Translations under genes and position numbers: made by a program
DNA from: an uncultured Planctomycetota bacterium
GTDB lineage: Bacteria > Planctomycetota > Brocadiia > CAIUPP01
DNA length: 41,547 nucleotides
Direction of reading: 5' to 3'
Assembly: GCA_903901045.1 (NCBI GenBank)
Contig: CAIUPP010000074.1
Coordinates: forward strand, 1 to 41,547
The notes under the pieces: model-generated
What the model was told of the DNA's origin: nothing
Databases searched by the model: none
The model's input: the letters and a program-made list of their open reading frames with translations, nothing else
Shown here: piece by piece, positions 7,897 to 16,969 of the stretch
How the letters are laid out: each line of letters opens with the position of its first letter
Numbering within the stretch: position 1 is the first letter of the stretch

Positions 7897-8967
7897 ATGA
7901 AAGCGCTCATCACCGCCGGTGGAAAGGGGACGCGCCTGCGCCCCATCACGCATACCCGCAACAAGCACCTGATCCCCATCGCCAACAAGCCCATCCTCCA
8001 TTACGCCATCGAGTACGTCGCCGAGGCCGGCATCCGCGACGTGGGGATCATCGTCAACGCCGACACCGAGGACGTCCAGAAGGCGATGGGAGACGGCAGC
8101 CGCTGGGGGCTGCGCATCCGCTACATTCCGCAGCAAGCCCCCCTCGGCCTGGCGCACTGCGTCAAAATCAGCGAGGAGTTCCTGGGCAAGGAGCCGTTCG
8201 TCTTCTACCTCGGGGACAACATGGTGGTCGGCGGCATCCGGCGCTTCCAGGAGGAGTTCCTGGCGCGCAAGTCGAACTGCCATCTCACCCTCGCGCGCGT
8301 GAAGGACCCGGAGCGCTTCGGCGTGCCGGAGATCCAGGGGGACCGCATCGTGCGCATCGTGGAGAAGCCCAAAGTCCCCGCCAGCCGGTACGCCGTTTCC
8401 GGCATCTACTTCTACGATTCCACGATCTTTGAAGCGGTGAACGCCATCAAGCCCAGCGCGCGCGGAGAGCTGGAAATCAGCGACGCCCACCAATACCTGC
8501 TCGACCACGGCCGCAAGGTGACCTTCAGCGAAATCACCGGCTGGTGGAAGGACACCGGGCTGCCCGACGACCTCCTGGAGGCGAACCGGCTGATCCTGGA
8601 TCACATCGAGGCGAACGACCCGAAGGATGCGGCGGTGGACGGCGAGTCGAACATCGCCGGGAAGGTCATCCTCATGCCCGGCGCGCGGATCATCAACAGC
8701 AACATCCGCGGCCCGGCGATCATCGGGGCGCGCACGGTGATCGAGAACTCCTACGTCGGCCCGTACACCGCCATCGCCGAGGATTGCCTCATCCGCAACA
8801 GCGAGGTGGAGTTCAGCATCGTGCTGGCGCACTGCGCCATTCGCGACATCGGCATCCGCATCGAGGGGAGCCTGCTCGGCTGCGATACGACGTTGGAACG
8901 CGCCCGCGCCAAGCCCCGCACCCACCGGTTCGTCCTGGGCGATCAGGGGATGGTGGAGATCGCATAG
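7897..8967 (+). CDS. Glucose-1-phosphate thymidylyltransferase-like nucleotidyltransferase
   Basis: This 356-residue protein is a sugar-1-phosphate nucleotidylyltransferase of the long RmlA/StrD type. An N-terminal Rossmann-like catalytic domain (about 1-235) has GGKGTRLRP (9-17), the pocket LGDN and the sugar-binding EKPK motif. A C-terminal left-handed beta-helix (about 250-340) has hexapeptide-like repeats (SNIRGPAIIGARTVIENSYV). It would activate glucose-1-phosphate or a related sugar to an NDP-sugar for glycan synthesis. The ATG at 7897 follows GGAAAGGA in the end of the polyprenyl synthase gene. Family members act on dTTP or UTP; the exact nucleotide is not certain. No rmlB, C or D genes are in the window. 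Confidence 0.88.
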   Translation: MKALITAGGKGTRLRPITHTRNKHLIPIANKPILHYAIEYVAEAGIRDVGIIVNADTEDVQKAMGDGSRWGLRIRYIPQQAPLGLAHCVKISEEFLGKEPFVFYLGDNMVVGGIRRFQEEFLARKSNCHLTLARVKDPERFGVPEIQGDRIVRIVEKPKVPASRYAVSGIYFYDSTIFEAVNAIKPSARGELEISDAHQYLLDHGRKVTFSEITGWWKDTGLPDDLLEANRLILDHIEANDPKDAAVDGESNIAGKVILMPGARIINSNIRGPAIIGARTVIENSYVGPYTAIAEDCLIRNSEVEFSIVLAHCAIRDIGIRIEGSLLGCDTTLERARAKPRTHRFVLGDQGMVEIA

Positions 8968-8987
8968 AGGCCGGCGGCCCGCGCAGG

Positions 8988-9022
8988 GTTTTCGTCCGTG
9001 CTCGTCCGTATTTGTCCATCTT
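8988..9022. repeat. Degenerate ~10-bp tandem repeat
   Basis: Three imperfect units (TCGTCCGTGC, TCGTCCGTAT, TTGTCCATCT) fill the gap after the nucleotidyltransferase and stop just before the ribosome site of the TPR gene. It belongs to the set of short-period intergenic repeats found throughout the window. Confidence 0.7.
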
Positions 9023-9039
9023 CGCTGCGGGGAGGCCGC

Positions 9040-9861
9040 ATGTTCCGCAAAGCCGCCCAAGACGCCCCAGCCCCCTTCCTCCTGGAGCTGGCCCCCACCG
9101 ACCTGAGCGCCGCCTCCCTGGAAGCCGGCCTGACGGGCCGCGCCGAACGCTTCTATCGCGCGGGCCATCGGCTGATGACCCGCGGCTTCTACGCGGAATC
9201 GGCGCAGGCGTTCGACCATGCCACCCGCCATGACCGTTCCTACTTCGACGCCTACGTCGGCCTCGCGGAGGTGCTGGTGCTGGCCGGAAGAACGCAGGAG
9301 GCGGCCGAGGCGCTGGACCGGGCCATGGAGCGCTTCGGGCTCAACTGCGCCCTCGGCGCCGCGCGCGGTCACCTCTACCTCCACCAGCAGGACGCGGACA
9401 AAGCGCTCGAATGCGCCTCCATCGCCAACCAGCGCGATCCGGAATACGCGTACGCCTGGCTCGTGGCGGGCGAGTCCCGCCTCGCGCTCGGCGGCAAAGC
9501 GCGCGAGTATTCCGTGGAGGCGTTTGAGAAGGCGATGACCGTCGAAGTCCCCTGGCCGAACCTGAAACTGCGCATCGCCCTGGCGCACCTGGAGTGGGGC
9601 AACGCGCAGGGGGCGGGCGACCTGTGCCAGCATCTCCTCATGGAGGAGCCGGAACTGCCGCTGGCGTGGATCCTGGCGGGGGATGCCGCGCGCATCTCCG
9701 GAGAGCCCCACCGCGCCGAAGAGTGCTATCGCCGCGCCTGCGAGCTGGCGCCCGAGCTGACCTGGCTGCGCGAGCGCATGGGCTGGCGGGGAAAGCTGCG
9801 CCACGCCTGGAGCGGCCTGCGCCGGCGCGCGGCGCAGTTGTTGCAGCCGGCGAGCACGTGA
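9040..9861 (+). CDS. Tetratricopeptide-repeat protein of unknown role
   Basis: This 273-residue soluble protein is almost all helical repeats. At least five TPR-like units are visible between residues about 40 and 245, with the pattern of A8, G/Y and A20 in segments such as AYVGLAEVLVLAGRTQEAAE and AWILAGDAARISGEPHRAEE. There is no signal peptide or transmembrane helix. TPR proteins act as protein-protein scaffolds. ATG at 9040 follows GGGGAGG at the ideal distance; an upstream GTG at 8998 lies in repeat DNA and was rejected. It is 48 bp upstream of the AAA ATPase, so the two may work together, but this is only positional evidence. Confidence 0.8.
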   Translation: MFRKAAQDAPAPFLLELAPTDLSAASLEAGLTGRAERFYRAGHRLMTRGFYAESAQAFDHATRHDRSYFDAYVGLAEVLVLAGRTQEAAEALDRAMERFGLNCALGAARGHLYLHQQDADKALECASIANQRDPEYAYAWLVAGESRLALGGKAREYSVEAFEKAMTVEVPWPNLKLRIALAHLEWGNAQGAGDLCQHLLMEEPELPLAWILAGDAARISGEPHRAEECYRRACELAPELTWLRERMGWRGKLRHAWSGLRRRAAQLLQPAST

Positions 9862-9864
9862 TAT

Positions 9865-9892
9865 TGGACGGACCGGACAGATCCGACGGATC
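9865..9892. repeat. Degenerate tandem repeat (GGAC/CGGA type)
   Basis: The gap between the TPR and AAA ATPase genes consists of imperfect GGACGGACC / GGACAGATCC / GACGGATC units. The AGGAGGG ribosome site of the next gene follows directly. Confidence 0.55.
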
Positions 9893-9909
9893 ATCTTAGG
9901 AGGGCCACC

Positions 9910-11409
9910 ATGGACTGCGTCCGCGAACTCGACCTGCTCATCCGGTCGCGCTACCCCATCATCTACCTTCGCACCAACGAGGAGGAGCGCGCCGCCAACA
10001 TGCTGGCGAACATCGCGCGCGCCCAGCACAAGCGCCTCGTCGAATGGAGCAGCACCGAGGGGCTGCGCACGATCGAAGGCCCCCGCGAAGGGGAACGCCC
10101 CGACGAGCAATCCCGGCAGCCGCTGGCCGCGCTCGAAATCATCCAGCAGGACAGCGGCCGCACGATCTACCTGATGAAGAGCCTCCACCCCTTCCTGGAC
10201 GACCCCTCCATTCTGCGCAAACTGCGCGACCTGTACGAGTCCACCAAGCGCTCCTACAAGACCATTCTGCTGGTCTCCCCCGTCAAGAAGATCCCCGCTG
10301 ACCTGGAGAAGGCGATCTATTTCCTGAACATGCCCCTCCCGGACGTGGAGATGCTCAAGCGCCTGCTCAAGGAAATCGTCACGAACCTGGCGACGGATAC
10401 GCGCGTGACCATCGACCTGACCGAGCCGATCTACGACCGCATGGCCAACGCCGCCCTGGGGCTGACGCTGGAGGAGGCGGAACGCGTTTTCTTCAAAGCC
10501 ATCGTGCGCGACTCGAAGCTGGCGGGGGATGACGTCGGCTTCGTCCGCGACGAAAAACGCCAGATCGTTCAGAAATCCGGCCTCCTGGAGTATTACGAAA
10601 CCGGCGAGGATATGGGGTCGGTGGGCGGACTGAACCTGCTGAAGGCCTGGCTGAAGCGGCGCTCGCGGGCGTTCGAGCCGGCGGCGCATGACTACGGCCT
10701 CCCCGCCCCCAAAGGGCTGCTCCTGCTCGGCGTGCAGGGGTGCGGCAAGAGCCTCGCGGCCAAGGCGGTGAGCGGATCGTGGGGCTTCCCGCTGCTGCGG
10801 CTGGACATGAGCCGCATTTTCGGCAGCCTCATCGGCTCCTCCGAGGAAAACATGCGCCGGGCGCTGGAGATGGCGGAGTCGGTCAGCCCCGCCGTCCTCT
10901 GGGTGGATGAAATCGAGAAGACCTTCTCCGGCATCGAAAGCTCCGGCATGAGCGATGCCGGCACGACGGCGCGCGTCTTCGGCTACTTCCTCACCTGGCT
11001 GCAGGACAAGACCGCCAACGTCTTCTGCGTCGCAACGGCCAACAGTATCGAGCGCCTGCCCCCCGAACTGCTGCGCAAGGGGCGCTTCGACGAGATATTC
11101 TTCGTGGACCTCCCCAACGCGGCGGAGCGCACGGAGATTCTGCGCATTCACCTCTCCAAGCGCAAGCGCGACCCGGCGAAGTTCGACATGTCCCACCTCG
11201 CCGAGCATTCCGATGGCTGCAGCGGCGCGGAGATCGAACAGGCCATCGTCTCCGCCATGTACGACGCCTACGACGCCGGACGCGAGGTGGGCACGAAGGA
11301 TATCCTGCAGGCGATGCAGAGTTCTATCCCGCTGTCGGTGACCATGCGCGAGCAGTTGGAAACGCTGCGCCTCTGGGCGCAGGAGCGCGCAAGGCCGGCG
11401 TCGGGCTGA
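9910..11409 (+). CDS. Ycf46-like AAA+ ATPase
   Basis: This 499-residue protein matches the Ycf46/AAA family in layout. A poorly conserved N-terminal half (about 1-235) probably acts as an adaptor. The C-terminal AAA module has Walker A GVQGCGKS (274-281), Walker B VLWVDEIE (329-336), sensor ATAN (375-378) and an arginine-finger region LLRKGRFDE (388-395). It lacks a zinc-protease HExxH motif, so it is not FtsH. ATG at 9910 has a strong AGGAGGG site. Ycf46-type proteins are known from cyanobacteria and plastids, where a link to photosynthesis regulation has been proposed; the role elsewhere is unclear. Its stop is followed at 11421 by purine-rich repeats. Confidence 0.85.
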   Translation: MDCVRELDLLIRSRYPIIYLRTNEEERAANMLANIARAQHKRLVEWSSTEGLRTIEGPREGERPDEQSRQPLAALEIIQQDSGRTIYLMKSLHPFLDDPSILRKLRDLYESTKRSYKTILLVSPVKKIPADLEKAIYFLNMPLPDVEMLKRLLKEIVTNLATDTRVTIDLTEPIYDRMANAALGLTLEEAERVFFKAIVRDSKLAGDDVGFVRDEKRQIVQKSGLLEYYETGEDMGSVGGLNLLKAWLKRRSRAFEPAAHDYGLPAPKGLLLLGVQGCGKSLAAKAVSGSWGFPLLRLDMSRIFGSLIGSSEENMRRALEMAESVSPAVLWVDEIEKTFSGIESSGMSDAGTTARVFGYFLTWLQDKTANVFCVATANSIERLPPELLRKGRFDEIFFVDLPNAAERTEILRIHLSKRKRDPAKFDMSHLAEHSDGCSGAEIEQAIVSAMYDAYDAGREVGTKDILQAMQSSIPLSVTMREQLETLRLWAQERARPASG

Positions 11410-11708
11410 CGGCGAAAGCGTTCACCGCGGAGACGCAGAGAACGCGGAGAACGGCAAGGCGGGGATAAGGAAACGGCGAGACGGGACAACGGAAACGACG
11501 GCAACGGGGCTCGCGCGGAGTCAGGGAGAACGCGGAGAACGGCAAGACGGGGATAAGGAAACGACGACGGCGCTCACCACGGAGGACACGGAGGGCACGG
11601 AGAACGGCTTGGCGGGTTAACGACGAGCCAGAGAGGAAGTCTTTCAGTTCTCAGTTCTCAGTTCTCAGTTCTCAGTTCTCAGTGTTCTGCATTCTGCATT
11701 CTGCATTC
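11410..11708. repeat. Composite intergenic repeat block
   Basis: This 299-bp gap between convergent genes holds no ORF of note. From 11421 it contains purine-rich GGAGAACGG-type units, including a ~37-bp direct duplication (11438-11474 and 11526-11562). Five units of the heptamer CAGTTCT follow at 11645-11682, then three units of TTCTGCA at 11685-11705. The array ends immediately before the nnrE stop codon on the minus strand. Confidence 0.85.
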
Positions 11709-12395
11709 CTACGCCGTCCCCGTCTGTTCCACCAGTTCCCTTGGCACGCCGATGTCGATGATGGACAGTTTGCCGACGTGCGCCGGACCTTCCGCCAGGT
11801 CGAAGCCGATCTTGGGCATGACGAAGGTCGCCGTGCGCTCCGCGCGGACCGCCGCGCGCAGCACCTGCCCCGTATCCGCGTCGAGCCCGCTGGGGATATC
11901 CACGCTCAGGACCGGCTTGTCCTCGGCATTGATGAGCCGGATGAGCGCCAGGTAGGGGTCGCGCACCTGCCCGGCCAGACCGGTCCCCAGCAGCGCGTCC
12001 ACGATCAGGTCGGCGTCGCGCGCGAGAAGGGCGGCGTCCTCCAGGCCCGCCTCCGACTCGCCGATCACGAGGGGCATCCGCATGGCGCGGACGATGGCCA
12101 GATTGACCGCGGCGTCCCCCGCCGAATCGCCGGCTTCAGGGGTGAACGCAAGGACGAGCCGCACATGCGCGCCGAGGTTGTGAAGGTGCCGCGCGATAAC
12201 GAACCCATCCCCGCCGTTGTTCCCCTTGCCGCAGAAGATGACGGCGAGCTTCCCCGCAGCGCCACCCAGCCTGTCGGCCGCCACGTACGCCGCGCCGCGC
12301 CCGGCATTCTCCATGAGGACCAGCCCGGGGATGCCGTAGTGCTGCATCGCGCGCCGGTCGAGTTCGCGGATCTGTTCGCGGGTGCACTTGCGCAT
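11709..12395 (-). CDS. nnrE: NAD(P)H-hydrate epimerase
   Basis: This 228-residue protein is the YjeF N-terminal type epimerase that interconverts R and S forms of hydrated NAD(P)H, a metabolite-repair step. The diagnostic motif GKGNNGGDGFVIARHL is present (about 56-71), followed by VDALLGTGL and SVDIPSGLDADTG. Length fits the stand-alone domain; the dehydratase partner (NnrD) is neither fused nor in the window. The minus-strand ATG follows GGAAGGAGGGG. It lies 192 bp downstream of the RND pump gene on the same strand, separated by heptamer repeats, so it may have its own promoter. Confidence 0.93.
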   Translation of the reverse strand: MRKCTREQIRELDRRAMQHYGIPGLVLMENAGRGAAYVAADRLGGAAGKLAVIFCGKGNNGGDGFVIARHLHNLGAHVRLVLAFTPEAGDSAGDAAVNLAIVRAMRMPLVIGESEAGLEDAALLARDADLIVDALLGTGLAGQVRDPYLALIRLINAEDKPVLSVDIPSGLDADTGQVLRAAVRAERTATFVMPKIGFDLAEGPAHVGKLSIIDIGVPRELVEQTGTA

Positions 12396-12469
12396 CCTCC
12401 CCTCCTTCCGTTCAAACCGATTTCTATGATAGGCCGGAGGGGCGGGCGGTGCAATGGGGAGGGGACGGA

Positions 12470-12586
12470 TGATTGATTATTGATTATTGACGATTGATTA
12501 CTTGCAGTTCAATGCCAACAGTACAGTCCTATGCTGTTACTTCTGCACTCCGCACTCTGCATTCTGCACTTCTGCACTCTGCATTC
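12470..12586. repeat. Heptamer repeat arrays between the RND gene and nnrE
   Basis: TTGATTA-type heptamers run at 12470-12501. A mixed CTGCACT/CTGCATT array occupies 12541-12586 and ends one base before the RND stop codon. On the strand of the RND gene the array reads as GAATGCAGA / GAGTGCAGA units just after the stop, the same arrangement as at nnrE and recJ. Confidence 0.85.
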
Positions 12587-12587
12587 G

Positions 12588-15500
12588 TCATCCCTCCTTC
12601 TCGGGAGGCGCCGGCATCGCTTCTTTCTCCGGCTTGATGCCCCCCAACCCGAGCCGCTCGGTGGTGAATTTGTAGAGGATGACGTAGAGCGAGGGCACGA
12701 CCACCAGCGTCAGGACGGTGGCGAAGGTCAGCCCGAAGATGACCACGATGGACATGTTCTGCCACCACTGGCTGGAGTGGCTCTTGGTGGCCCACTCGAA
12801 GACGTGGAAGTCGTAGCTGACCCCCAGCGCCATCGGGATCAGGCCGAGCACCGCCGTGGTGGCGGTCAGCAGCACCGGTCGCAGGCGCGTTTCGCCGGCT
12901 TCCACCGAGGCGGTGACGACGTCCATGCCGCGCCGCTGAAGGAGGCGCGTGTAGTCCAGCAGCACGATGGCGTTCTTGACGACGACGCCCGCCAAGCTGA
13001 TGACGCCGAGGCCGGACATGATCACGTCGAACGGCAGCCTACAGCCCAGCAGGCCGATCAACGCTCCGGCCGTCGCGAGGATCACCGTGCTCATGATGAT
13101 GAGCGGCACCCCCAGCGAGTTGAACTCCGCCACGAGGATCAGCACGATGAGCATGCAGGCGATGAGAAAGGCCTTCGAGAGGAAAGAGATCGCCTTCTCC
13201 ATCTCCTCGTTTTCGCCGGCATAGCGGATTTCGTAGCCGGGGGGCAATGCGAGTTTCTTGAGCGCCGCCTGCGCATCCTTGAGCACTTCGGGGCCGAGCC
13301 GGCCTTCGGCGTCGCCGCTGAGGGTGACGACACGCTTCTGGCCGATGCGGTTGATCGTGCCGAACCCGCCGCGATAATCGAAGCGGCCCAGGCTGCTCAG
13401 GGGGATCGCCTCCCCTTTCGAGTTCGGGACGCGCAATCGCAGGAGGTCGTCGATGTTGACGCGCCGGGCAAGAGGCAGGCGCAGGGTGATGTCGTACTCG
13501 TCGTTGTACTCGCGGAACGTCCCCACCTTGCGCCCGAAGATCGCCATTTTCAAGTAGTTGCCGATGGTGGCGCTGTCCACCCCCTGCACCGCCGCCCGGC
13601 TGCGGTCGACGATGAAGACCAGTTCGGGGCGGCTGGCCTCGAAGTCGCTGCGAAGGTTCACCAGGCCCGGGACCGAAGCGATCAGCCCTTTGGCCCTAGC
13701 GCTCAACTCGTCGAGGACCTGGAAATCCCTGCCGATGAAGCGGACCGTCACGGCGGCTCCGGTGGGCGGACCTTCCTTCTCCTTGTCCACCTTGATCTCC
13801 GCGCCGGGCATGTCAACCAGGTCCTTGCGCAGCGCGGCGATGACCTCCGCCGCGGGGCGTTTGCGCACGGCGTAGTCGGGGAAGACGAGCGTGACGTTGG
13901 CGATGTGCGGGCCGGCCCCGCCGCCGCCGGAAAGGAAAGAGCCGACGTCGCCCCCCCCTTCCGAGCCGACGTTGGTGATCACATGCTCAATGTCCGTGTC
14001 GTACTTCTGGATGCGCTCCTCGACGATGCGCGCGAGCCGGTCGGACTCGTGCACGTTGGTCCCCTGCGCGGAGCGGATATTGACGACGGCGCGGTTCGGG
14101 TCCATCTCGGGGAAGAACTCCAGGCCGCGCCCGAACGCGGCGTAGAGGACGATCACCGTCACCAGCGTGAGGCCGGCGAGATAGACGGTGAAAACCCGGT
14201 GCTCGATCGCGCTGCGCAGGAGCGCGCGGTAACGGCGGCGGAACCAGTGCTGCTCGTCGCGGGGCTTGGGCTTCGGCCCGACCACGGCGGTGACGGTCGG
14301 GTTGATCACCATCGCCACGAAGAGCGAGCAGAGCAGCGTGATCATCAGGGTGATGGGCAGGTACTTCATGAAGGAGCCCATGATCCCCGGCCAGAAGATC
14401 AGCGGGAAAAAGGCCGCCACGGTCGTGAAGGTGGAGGTGATCACCGGCCAGGCGACCTCGCGCGTGCCCAGCATGGCCGCCTGCACGCGGTTGTACCCGA
14501 GCTGCCGATGCCGGTAGATGTTCTCGACGATGACGATGGCGTCGTCCACGAGCATCCCCAGCACCAGGATCAGGCTGAACAGGACGATCATGTTCAGGGT
14601 GTATCCCATGGCGGAGAGGATGAAGAAGCTCATCATCATGCTCAGGGGGATGGCCACCGACGCGATGAGGCTGTTGCGCAGCCCCATAAAGGCGAACAGC
14701 ACCAGCACCACCAGGATCAGGCCGGAGATGATGTTGTTCTCCAGGTCCATCACCATGTCCTTGATGTCCTTGGAGCGGTCGTCGGTGATCTCGAACTTCA
14801 TCCCCTTCGGCGCGGTGAGGCGCGCCTCGGCGCAAATGCGCTTCACCTGGTCGGCGATCTCCAGAACGTTGGCGCCCACGCGCTTCTGGATGCTCAGGGT
14901 GATGCTCGGGCAGCCATCGATGCGCGAGAAGGTGCTGGGGTCCTTGAACGTATCCTTGACCGTCGCCACGTCGGACAGGAAGATGGGCTTGCCGTCCTTG
15001 ACGGTGAGCAGCAGCGTCTGCACCTCCTCGGGCTGGACGAACTCAGCCGGGAGACGGACGAAGAACTTCGTTCCCTCGGTCTCCAGCGCCCCGGCGCTGA
15101 TGTTCACGTTCTCGCTGGGGATCAGCGCCAGGAGCTCGGGGATGGTGAGGTTGTAGGCGGCGGCGCGGTCGGGGTCGATTTCGAGACGGATTTCCCGTTC
15201 GAGCGCGCCGGAAATCTCGGCGCTGAGGACGCCGGGGATCGCCTCGATGGCGTCCTGCATGTCGTCGGCGATGGCCTTCATGCGGACGCCGGAAATGTCC
15301 CCGGAAAGGTTGACGAGCATGATCGGGAACTCGGCGATGTTGATTTCGCGAATGGAGGGCTCGTCGGCGTCCAGGGGGAGGTCCGGCTTGGCCAGTTCCA
15401 CGCGCGCGCGCACGTACTGGAGGGCGTCGTCAATCACCACGTCGGGGAGGAACTCGATGATGATCATCGAGATCCCTTCGGCGCTGGTGGAGCGCAGCTC

Positions 15501-15734
15501 CTTGATCCCCTTCACCCCGGCGATCTTCTTCTCCAGCTTCATCGTGACGGAGGATTCCACGTCCTCCGGGGAGACCCCCTCGTAGGTGGTGGTGACCAGC
15601 ACGATGGGGATGGGGACGTCGGGGGCGGCCTCGCGCGGCAGGGTGAAGTAGCTGTACACCCCGAGCATGATGATCAGCAGCGCCAGGACGCCGACGGAAG
15701 TCCGGTTGCGTACGGCGACGTCGGTGATAATCAT
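12588..15734 (-). CDS. RND efflux transporter, AcrB/HAE-like
   Basis: This 1048-residue inner-membrane protein has the length and layout of the hydrophobe/amphiphile RND family. One helix near the start (VGVLALLIIMLGVYSY) is followed by a large periplasmic loop, a helix bundle (about 335-540), a second loop (about 560-860) and a final bundle (about 865-1035). The proton-relay pair is visible in GMLVDDAIVIVENIYRH (about residue 390-400), and the relay lysine in GVVVKNAIVLLDY (about 920), so it should be proton-driven. It overlaps the adaptor gene by 4 bp (ATGA). No outer-membrane gene or regulator is adjacent. Substrate is unknown; both drug and lipid/hopanoid-type transport occur in the family. 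Confidence 0.94.
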   Translation of the reverse strand: MIITDVAVRNRTSVGVLALLIIMLGVYSYFTLPREAAPDVPIPIVLVTTTYEGVSPEDVESSVTMKLEKKIAGVKGIKELRSTSAEGISMIIIEFLPDVVIDDALQYVRARVELAKPDLPLDADEPSIREINIAEFPIMLVNLSGDISGVRMKAIADDMQDAIEAIPGVLSAEISGALEREIRLEIDPDRAAAYNLTIPELLALIPSENVNISAGALETEGTKFFVRLPAEFVQPEEVQTLLLTVKDGKPIFLSDVATVKDTFKDPSTFSRIDGCPSITLSIQKRVGANVLEIADQVKRICAEARLTAPKGMKFEITDDRSKDIKDMVMDLENNIISGLILVVLVLFAFMGLRNSLIASVAIPLSMMMSFFILSAMGYTLNMIVLFSLILVLGMLVDDAIVIVENIYRHRQLGYNRVQAAMLGTREVAWPVITSTFTTVAAFFPLIFWPGIMGSFMKYLPITLMITLLCSLFVAMVINPTVTAVVGPKPKPRDEQHWFRRRYRALLRSAIEHRVFTVYLAGLTLVTVIVLYAAFGRGLEFFPEMDPNRAVVNIRSAQGTNVHESDRLARIVEERIQKYDTDIEHVITNVGSEGGGDVGSFLSGGGGAGPHIANVTLVFPDYAVRKRPAAEVIAALRKDLVDMPGAEIKVDKEKEGPPTGAAVTVRFIGRDFQVLDELSARAKGLIASVPGLVNLRSDFEASRPELVFIVDRSRAAVQGVDSATIGNYLKMAIFGRKVGTFREYNDEYDITLRLPLARRVNIDDLLRLRVPNSKGEAIPLSSLGRFDYRGGFGTINRIGQKRVVTLSGDAEGRLGPEVLKDAQAALKKLALPPGYEIRYAGENEEMEKAISFLSKAFLIACMLIVLILVAEFNSLGVPLIIMSTVILATAGALIGLLGCRLPFDVIMSGLGVISLAGVVVKNAIVLLDYTRLLQRRGMDVVTASVEAGETRLRPVLLTATTAVLGLIPMALGVSYDFHVFEWATKSHSSQWWQNMSIVVIFGLTFATVLTLVVVPSLYVILYKFTTERLGLGGIKPEKEAMPAPPEKEG

Positions 15735-16849
15735 TGCGCGGTCTCACTCACGGGGACGACGCGCACGGCTTGACCGGGGCCGATGAGCCTCTGCCCCTTG
15801 ACGATGAGTTGGTCGCCCGGCGTCAGGCCGCTGGTGATCTGGACGTCGCTTCCCTTGAACAGCCCCAGTTCGACTCTTCGGGATTGCGCCTTGCCCCCCT
15901 CGACCAGGAAGACGGCCTTGCCATCTTCCAGCGGGATGACCGCCAGCAGCGGGACCATGATGACGTCATGCAGGATACGCCGGGACAACTGCGCGCGGAC
16001 GATCTCGCCGCTGCGCAACTGCCGGTCGGGGTTCGTCACGGTGATTTCGAGCCGCGAGGTGCGCGTGCCGGGGTCGGCCAACTGGCTGATATACGTGATG
16101 ACCCCGTGGAAGTCGCGCTCCTCCCCCTTGACGGTGGCGCTGACCACCGCTTTTTCCCCCACCGTCAGAAATTGCACATCCTTCTCGGGGGCTTCCACGA
16201 CCACCTTGACCTTGTCGAGTTCGATGATCTGCGCCACAATCGTCCCGGGGTTCACATACTCCCCCACCTCAACCGGCAGCCGGTTCAGAACGCCGCCGAT
16301 CGGGGCGCGGATGATGGCGCGCTCCAGGCGCGTCTTGGCTTCATCGGCGATGGCCTGGCTCACCTCCATCTTGACCTCGGCGGCCTCGCGGTCGCGTCCG
16401 GTCGCCGCCCCGCCGCGCGCGAGCTCCGCCAGGCGGTCGAAATCGGCCTTGTCGTACTTCGCCTGGGCCGACGCCCGGTCGTACTCCGCTTTCAGAAGCT
16501 CGGTGTCCAGGCGCAGGATAATGAAATCGGTGGAGACGGTATCCCCTTCATGGGCGAGAATCTCGTCCACGTGGCTGGCCACCTCGGCGGCGACGTTCAC
16601 GACCTGGAACGCTTCGACCACGGCGGGCAGCGTGACCGTGTCCACCATCTGCGGGATCGGGGTCACGGGCAGGACGGCCACGTCCACGGGAGGCGGTTCG
16701 ACGATGAGGTTCTTCTTCGGATGCAGATGCGCCCAGATCACGAGCAGCACAATCACGGCGACCACCAGCAGCGTGGCCACGATGGCGAAGAGTCTCAGGG
16801 TGTGCGCTGCGCCGCGAACGCCTCGGCGGTGCGGCTGGGGGATCGGCAT
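15731..16849 (-). CDS. RND-associated periplasmic adaptor (membrane-fusion protein)
   Basis: This 372-residue adaptor pairs with the RND transporter downstream. It has one N-terminal transmembrane helix (FAIVATLLVVAVIVLLVIWA, about 20-39), a lipoyl half (about 75-105), a short coiled-coil hairpin (about 110-165) containing TELLKAEYDRASAQAKYDKA, the second lipoyl half with IRAPIGGVLNRLPVEVGEYV and a C-terminal beta-barrel and membrane-proximal domain. The ATG at 16849 has GGAGA five bases upstream. An in-frame ATG at 16861 lacks a ribosome site, although it would add only four residues. The stop overlaps the transporter start. Confidence 0.9.
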   Translation of the reverse strand: MPIPQPHRRGVRGAAHTLRLFAIVATLLVVAVIVLLVIWAHLHPKKNLIVEPPPVDVAVLPVTPIPQMVDTVTLPAVVEAFQVVNVAAEVASHVDEILAHEGDTVSTDFIILRLDTELLKAEYDRASAQAKYDKADFDRLAELARGGAATGRDREAAEVKMEVSQAIADEAKTRLERAIIRAPIGGVLNRLPVEVGEYVNPGTIVAQIIELDKVKVVVEAPEKDVQFLTVGEKAVVSATVKGEERDFHGVITYISQLADPGTRTSRLEITVTNPDRQLRSGEIVRAQLSRRILHDVIMVPLLAVIPLEDGKAVFLVEGGKAQSRRVELGLFKGSDVQITSGLTPGDQLIVKGQRLIGPGQAVRVVPVSETAQ

Positions 16850-16911
16850 CTGGTTCTCCATCCGAGGAGCGGTTCCACTGAGCGCGCGCGGGCCGGCGGC
16901 GCTGAAAACAA

Positions 16912-16945
16912 CGCGTCCCCCGCAAGATCCTCCACGGGGGACGCG
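16912..16945 (-). terminator. Rho-independent terminator after gdhA
   Basis: A perfect 10-bp GC-rich stem (16936-16945 with 16912-16921) and a 14-base loop are followed on the minus strand by TTGTTTTC. It lies 25 bp beyond the gdhA stop and separates that gene from the RND operon. Confidence 0.75.
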
Positions 16946-16969
16946 GGCACTCTAACGCCTCAGATTGTA

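Noticed and set aside
7867-11208. 1113-codon open frame on the minus strand
   Set aside because: It is antisense to four well-supported plus-strand genes and its translation is low-complexity (Arg/Gly/Val/His rich) with no domain. High GC keeps the opposite frame open.
11645-11705. Possible CRISPR array
   Set aside because: The units are 7 bp with no spacers, so these are plain tandem heptamers.
12531-15773. 1080-codon open frame on the plus strand
   Set aside because: It is the mirror of the RND transporter gene. The translation is Asp/His/Glu-rich with no family motif.
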